Source of the DNA: Ponticaulis sp.
Lineage (GTDB): Bacteria; Pseudomonadota; Alphaproteobacteria; Caulobacterales; Hyphomonadaceae
Length of the DNA stretch: 64,000 nt
Direction: 5' to 3'
Assembly (NCBI GenBank): GCA_002723155.1
Contig: PBNO01000010.1
Span: 62,001 to 126,000 of the forward strand
The notes under the pieces were generated by a model that saw nothing but the letters and a program-made list of their open reading frames with translations, ran no database searches and was not told the DNA's origin. The position numbers were made by a program, and so were the translations under genes. Below, in pieces: positions 61,825 through 64,000 of this stretch. Within the stretch, counting starts at the first letter, position 1. The number at the start of each line of letters is the position of its first letter.

Positions 61825-62193
61825 ATGGGACAGCATTCATCGAGAGATGCGATATCGGGACCTGCCCGTAGAGCGCAAGCACTTAGAAACCGGTTCAGCA
61901 AGGTTTCAAATGAGGCTGGGCTGGGGGCGAAAAGGCGACCTGTCTTCACGTTCGCTTATGTACGAGCGCTTTTGGTCACGATACTGTTGGGCTGCATTGT
62001 TGGCGTTATGTGCTGGGATGTGATCCGGCACCCATGGCCTGCGCATCAAACTGTGTTGCACTGGCTCGCCGCACCTGACTGCGATGCCGCCAGAGCTGTT
62101 GGTCTTGCACCTTCAAATCGCGGAGAGCCCGGCTATTACAATAAGCATGACGGTGATGATGACGGCATCGCATGCGAGGTCTGGCCACGATAG
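61825..62193 (+). CDS. membrane protein with Excalibur calcium-binding domain
   Basis: A 122-residue protein. Basic N-terminus (about 35 residues), one membrane segment (ALLVTILLGCIVGVMCWDVI, about 47-66), then an Excalibur domain at the end: 'DCDAARAVGLAPSNRGEPGY' followed by the acidic 'HDGDDDGIACE' loop with its Cys pair. Excalibur loops bind Ca2+ like a short EF-hand and often occur with SNase domains. The ATG at 61825 has AAAGGC upstream; a TTG at 61801 is an alternative. Confidence 0.75.
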   Translation: MGQHSSRDAISGPARRAQALRNRFSKVSNEAGLGAKRRPVFTFAYVRALLVTILLGCIVGVMCWDVIRHPWPAHQTVLHWLAAPDCDAARAVGLAPSNRGEPGYYNKHDGDDDGIACEVWPR

Positions 62194-62349
62194 TGGTTGT
62201 CAGGAAACTAAACTTTCGCTAGCTGACTGCCTCATGAAAACGAACCTGCACCTCTGCCGCTGTTGCTGAAGACCGCTGCCGCCGGATTTTTCTCCGCCCG
62301 GCAAATCGCTTTATTCCGTTTTCACAAATCCAAGCTATAAGCCCCGACC

Positions 62350-63738
62350 ATGACACTTCGCATCTATGACACTATGGCGCGTGAGAAACGCGTGTTTGAG
62401 CCTCAGGACCCTAAGCGCATCACAGTCTATGTGTGCGGGCCGACGGTTTATAACTATGCCCATATCGGCAATGCACGCCCACCTGTGGTGTTCGATGTTC
62501 TTCGCCGTCTGCTGAAAGACATTTACGGGCGCGGCTCTGTCGTGTTCGCGCGCAATATCACGGATGTCGAAGACAAGATCATCAAAAGCTCTCAGGAAAC
62601 CGGTGAGAGCATTGCTGATATCACCCGCAAATATGCCGATATCTACAATGCTGATATGGCGAGCCTGAACGTACTCGCGCCAGACATTGAACCGTGGGCG
62701 ACCAAGCACATTGAGGGCATGATCCGCATCGGCGAAAGCCTGAAGCGCAAGGGCTATGCCTATGTGACGAAAGACGGCCTCTATTTTCAGGTCGACCAGA
62801 TGGACGACTATGGAAAGCTCTCCGGTCGTCGTCAGGAAGACAATGAAGCCGGGGCCCGCGTTGCTGTAGACGAGGGCAAGCGCAACCCATCTGACTTTGC
62901 CATCTGGAAGTTTGCAAAAGAGGGCGAGCCGGACGAGGCTATCTGGGATAGCCCGTGGGGCAAGGGCCGTCCGGGCTGGCATATTGAATGCTCGGCCATG
63001 ATCAAGGCAGAGCTTGGTGACACGATCGACATTCATGGCGGCGGCATCGACCTTCAATTTCCGCACCATGAAAACGAGATTGCCCAGTCCGAATGCGCGC
63101 ATGGCGAGACGCTGGCCAATTACTGGATGCATAATGGTTTTCTCGACATGGAAGGCGAGAAAATGTCCAAGTCATTGGGCAATGTGAAACTGGTGCATGA
63201 TCTGGTGAAAGACTGGCCGGGCGAAGTGCTGCGCTATGCGCTGCTGTCTGGTCATTACCGTGCGCCGCTCGACTGGACGCGTGACCTGCTGGAGCAGTCC
63301 AAGACGATGCTCGACCGGATCTACGGCGCGTATCGCCGCGTCTGGGGTGACGGCAGGCCGGTGGCCGATGACCGCCATGGCGTGCGCGACAAGCTGATGG
63401 ATGACCTCAACACGCCTCTGGCACTGGCTGAGCTCAATGCGCTGGCGTCCGAAGCCAATAAGGCGGCTGACGAGAAGAATGAGCAGGCGATGGAAACCGT
63501 CCGCAATATGATGTTCGACGCGGGGCAGGCGCTTGGCCTTCTCTCCAAAACTCCGATGGAGTGGGAGCAGGGCGGCGACGGCGATGACAATGCCCGCATT
63601 GATGCCCTCGTTCAGGCGCGTCTGGATGCCCGTAAGAATAAGGACTGGGCCGAGGCCGACCGTATTCGTGACGAGCTGAAAACTGAAGGTATCGAGATTA
63701 TGGACGGCGCAGGGGGCGCGACCTGGAGACGGGTCTAA
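62350..63738 (+). CDS. cysS: cysteinyl-tRNA synthetase
   Basis: A 462-residue class I aminoacyl-tRNA synthetase that charges tRNA-Cys. The HIGH motif is 'YNYAHIGNARP' near 34-44, KMSKS is 'GEKMSKSLGN' near 268, and Zn ligands include the Cys of 'YVCGPTVYN' and those of 'ECSAM', with His in 'FPHHENEIAQ'. The C-terminal helical part (about 330-462) recognises the anticodon. The length is usual for the family. Followed by a strong stem-loop. Confidence 0.97.
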   Translation: MTLRIYDTMAREKRVFEPQDPKRITVYVCGPTVYNYAHIGNARPPVVFDVLRRLLKDIYGRGSVVFARNITDVEDKIIKSSQETGESIADITRKYADIYNADMASLNVLAPDIEPWATKHIEGMIRIGESLKRKGYAYVTKDGLYFQVDQMDDYGKLSGRRQEDNEAGARVAVDEGKRNPSDFAIWKFAKEGEPDEAIWDSPWGKGRPGWHIECSAMIKAELGDTIDIHGGGIDLQFPHHENEIAQSECAHGETLANYWMHNGFLDMEGEKMSKSLGNVKLVHDLVKDWPGEVLRYALLSGHYRAPLDWTRDLLEQSKTMLDRIYGAYRRVWGDGRPVADDRHGVRDKLMDDLNTPLALAELNALASEANKAADEKNEQAMETVRNMMFDAGQALGLLSKTPMEWEQGGDGDDNARIDALVQARLDARKNKDWAEADRIRDELKTEGIEIMDGAGGATWRRV

Positions 63739-63763
63739 GTTTCAGTTTAAGTCGATCGAAACA

Positions 63764-63793
63764 AAACACCCGGCCATCACTGGTCGGGTGTTT
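63764..63793. terminator. terminator between cysS and the small membrane protein gene
   Basis: AAACACCCG/CGGGTGTTT with an inner CCA/TGG pairing and TCAC loop. Flanking A and T tracts make it usable by both convergent genes. Confidence 0.88.
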
Positions 63794-63828
63794 CGCTTCT
63801 TGAGGTGTGTTTGTTGCTATGGGATGAA

Positions 63829-63999
63829 TTAAGCGCCCGGAAGGCCGCCGGAGAACATCAGGCCAAGCAATCCCCAGACGGCAAATCCGCCTGCAACCAT
63901 GATAATTGCGGTCGCCCAGTCTTGCACGGTGATCGGGTCATCTATCCGTTCTGATGTTTCGCGTTCGGTATGTGCGTCAGACAGTGTCACGTCGCTCAT
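63829..63999 (-). CDS. 56-residue membrane protein
   Basis: A short ORF read from the minus strand: an acidic, Thr/Ser-rich N-terminus (MSDVTLSDAHTERETSE), then one hydrophobic segment (WATAIIMVAGGFAVWGLLGL) and a short Gly/Pro tail ending GGLPGA. No family recognised. The ATG sits one base from the window end, so the ribosome binding site is outside. The gene upstream may be in the next window. Confidence 0.6.
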   Translation of the reverse strand: MSDVTLSDAHTERETSERIDDPITVQDWATAIIMVAGGFAVWGLLGLMFSGGLPGA

Positions 64000-64000
64000 T

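Overview
The window looks like chromosomal DNA of a free-living, probably marine or brackish alphaproteobacterium of the Caulobacterales/Hyphomonadaceae type. The reasons are moderate-to-high GC, a TonB receptor, secreted S46 peptidase and sulfotransferase repertoire, an RpoH with the conserved RpoH box, sodium- and betaine-driven transporters, and two full CtrA-type sites (TTAA-N7-TTAA). I see no plasmid, prophage, IS element, CRISPR array or rRNA. One tRNA gene (Val, GAC) is present. The placement is inference from gene content, not a database result.

Layout. 1-3.3 kb: TonB-C domain protein and BCCT transporter (minus). 3.3-8.5 kb: TonB-dependent receptor, TPR-sulfotransferase, MarR regulator (plus). 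8.5-12.5 kb: EF-hand lipoprotein and large autotransporter, one operon (minus). 12.7-14.2 kb: nuclease-like protein and BrkB-family membrane protein, convergent. 14.3-20 kb: proline/osmoadaptation block, with putP and proC-proA on minus, divergent proB on plus, and a MarR paralogue facing proB. 20-26.6 kb: secreted S46 dipeptidyl peptidase downstream of a ccmF-ccmG-(Cys-less ccmH copy)-ccmH-ccmI operon. 26.9-33 kb: pseudokinase/FGE fusion, TadG-like vWA protein, lipoprotein carboxylesterase. 33-35.4 kb: small signalling cluster of two single-domain receivers around a histidine kinase that lacks the end of its ATPase domain. 35.6-38.7 kb: CrtC-like lipocalin-fold protein, APH-fold kinase, epoxide-hydrolase-like protein. 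39-44.2 kb: tRNA-Val, RNA methyltransferase, RcnB-like protein, small ORF, rpoH, and a NIT-HAMP-MCP-PilZ receptor. 44.3-54.3 kb: SodC-like protein, RluD, TetR, zinc-ribbon membrane protein, Tat-exported PhoD, RluA-type synthase, dodecin-like protein, folE-hisI, DUF2254 protein. 54.3-59.4 kb: RcnB-like protein, lipoprotein, hybrid histidine kinase, and three tandem exported tail-collar-domain proteins. 59.7-64 kb: dicarboxylate symporter, small exported and Ca-binding proteins, cysS, and a 56-residue membrane protein.

How genes work together. Proline uptake (PutP) and synthesis (ProB, ProA, ProC) sit with a MarR regulator of the kind found beside compatible-solute genes; the BCCT carrier could serve the same need. 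The ccm block supplies the heme-ligation end of cytochrome c maturation; ccmABC and ccmE are not here. Several less ordinary items deserve attention: the membrane-spanning pseudokinase/FGE fusion, the Cys-less CcmH copy, the truncated kinase, the triplicated secreted collar proteins, and a hairpin that hides the ribosome binding site of a small ORF just after rpoH.

Most intergenic gaps are under 300 bases. The four longer ones (26553-26899, 38663-38977, 52593-52917, 59357-59699) have their own entries. Starts were adjusted by hand where a ribosome binding site or signal peptide favoured an internal codon.
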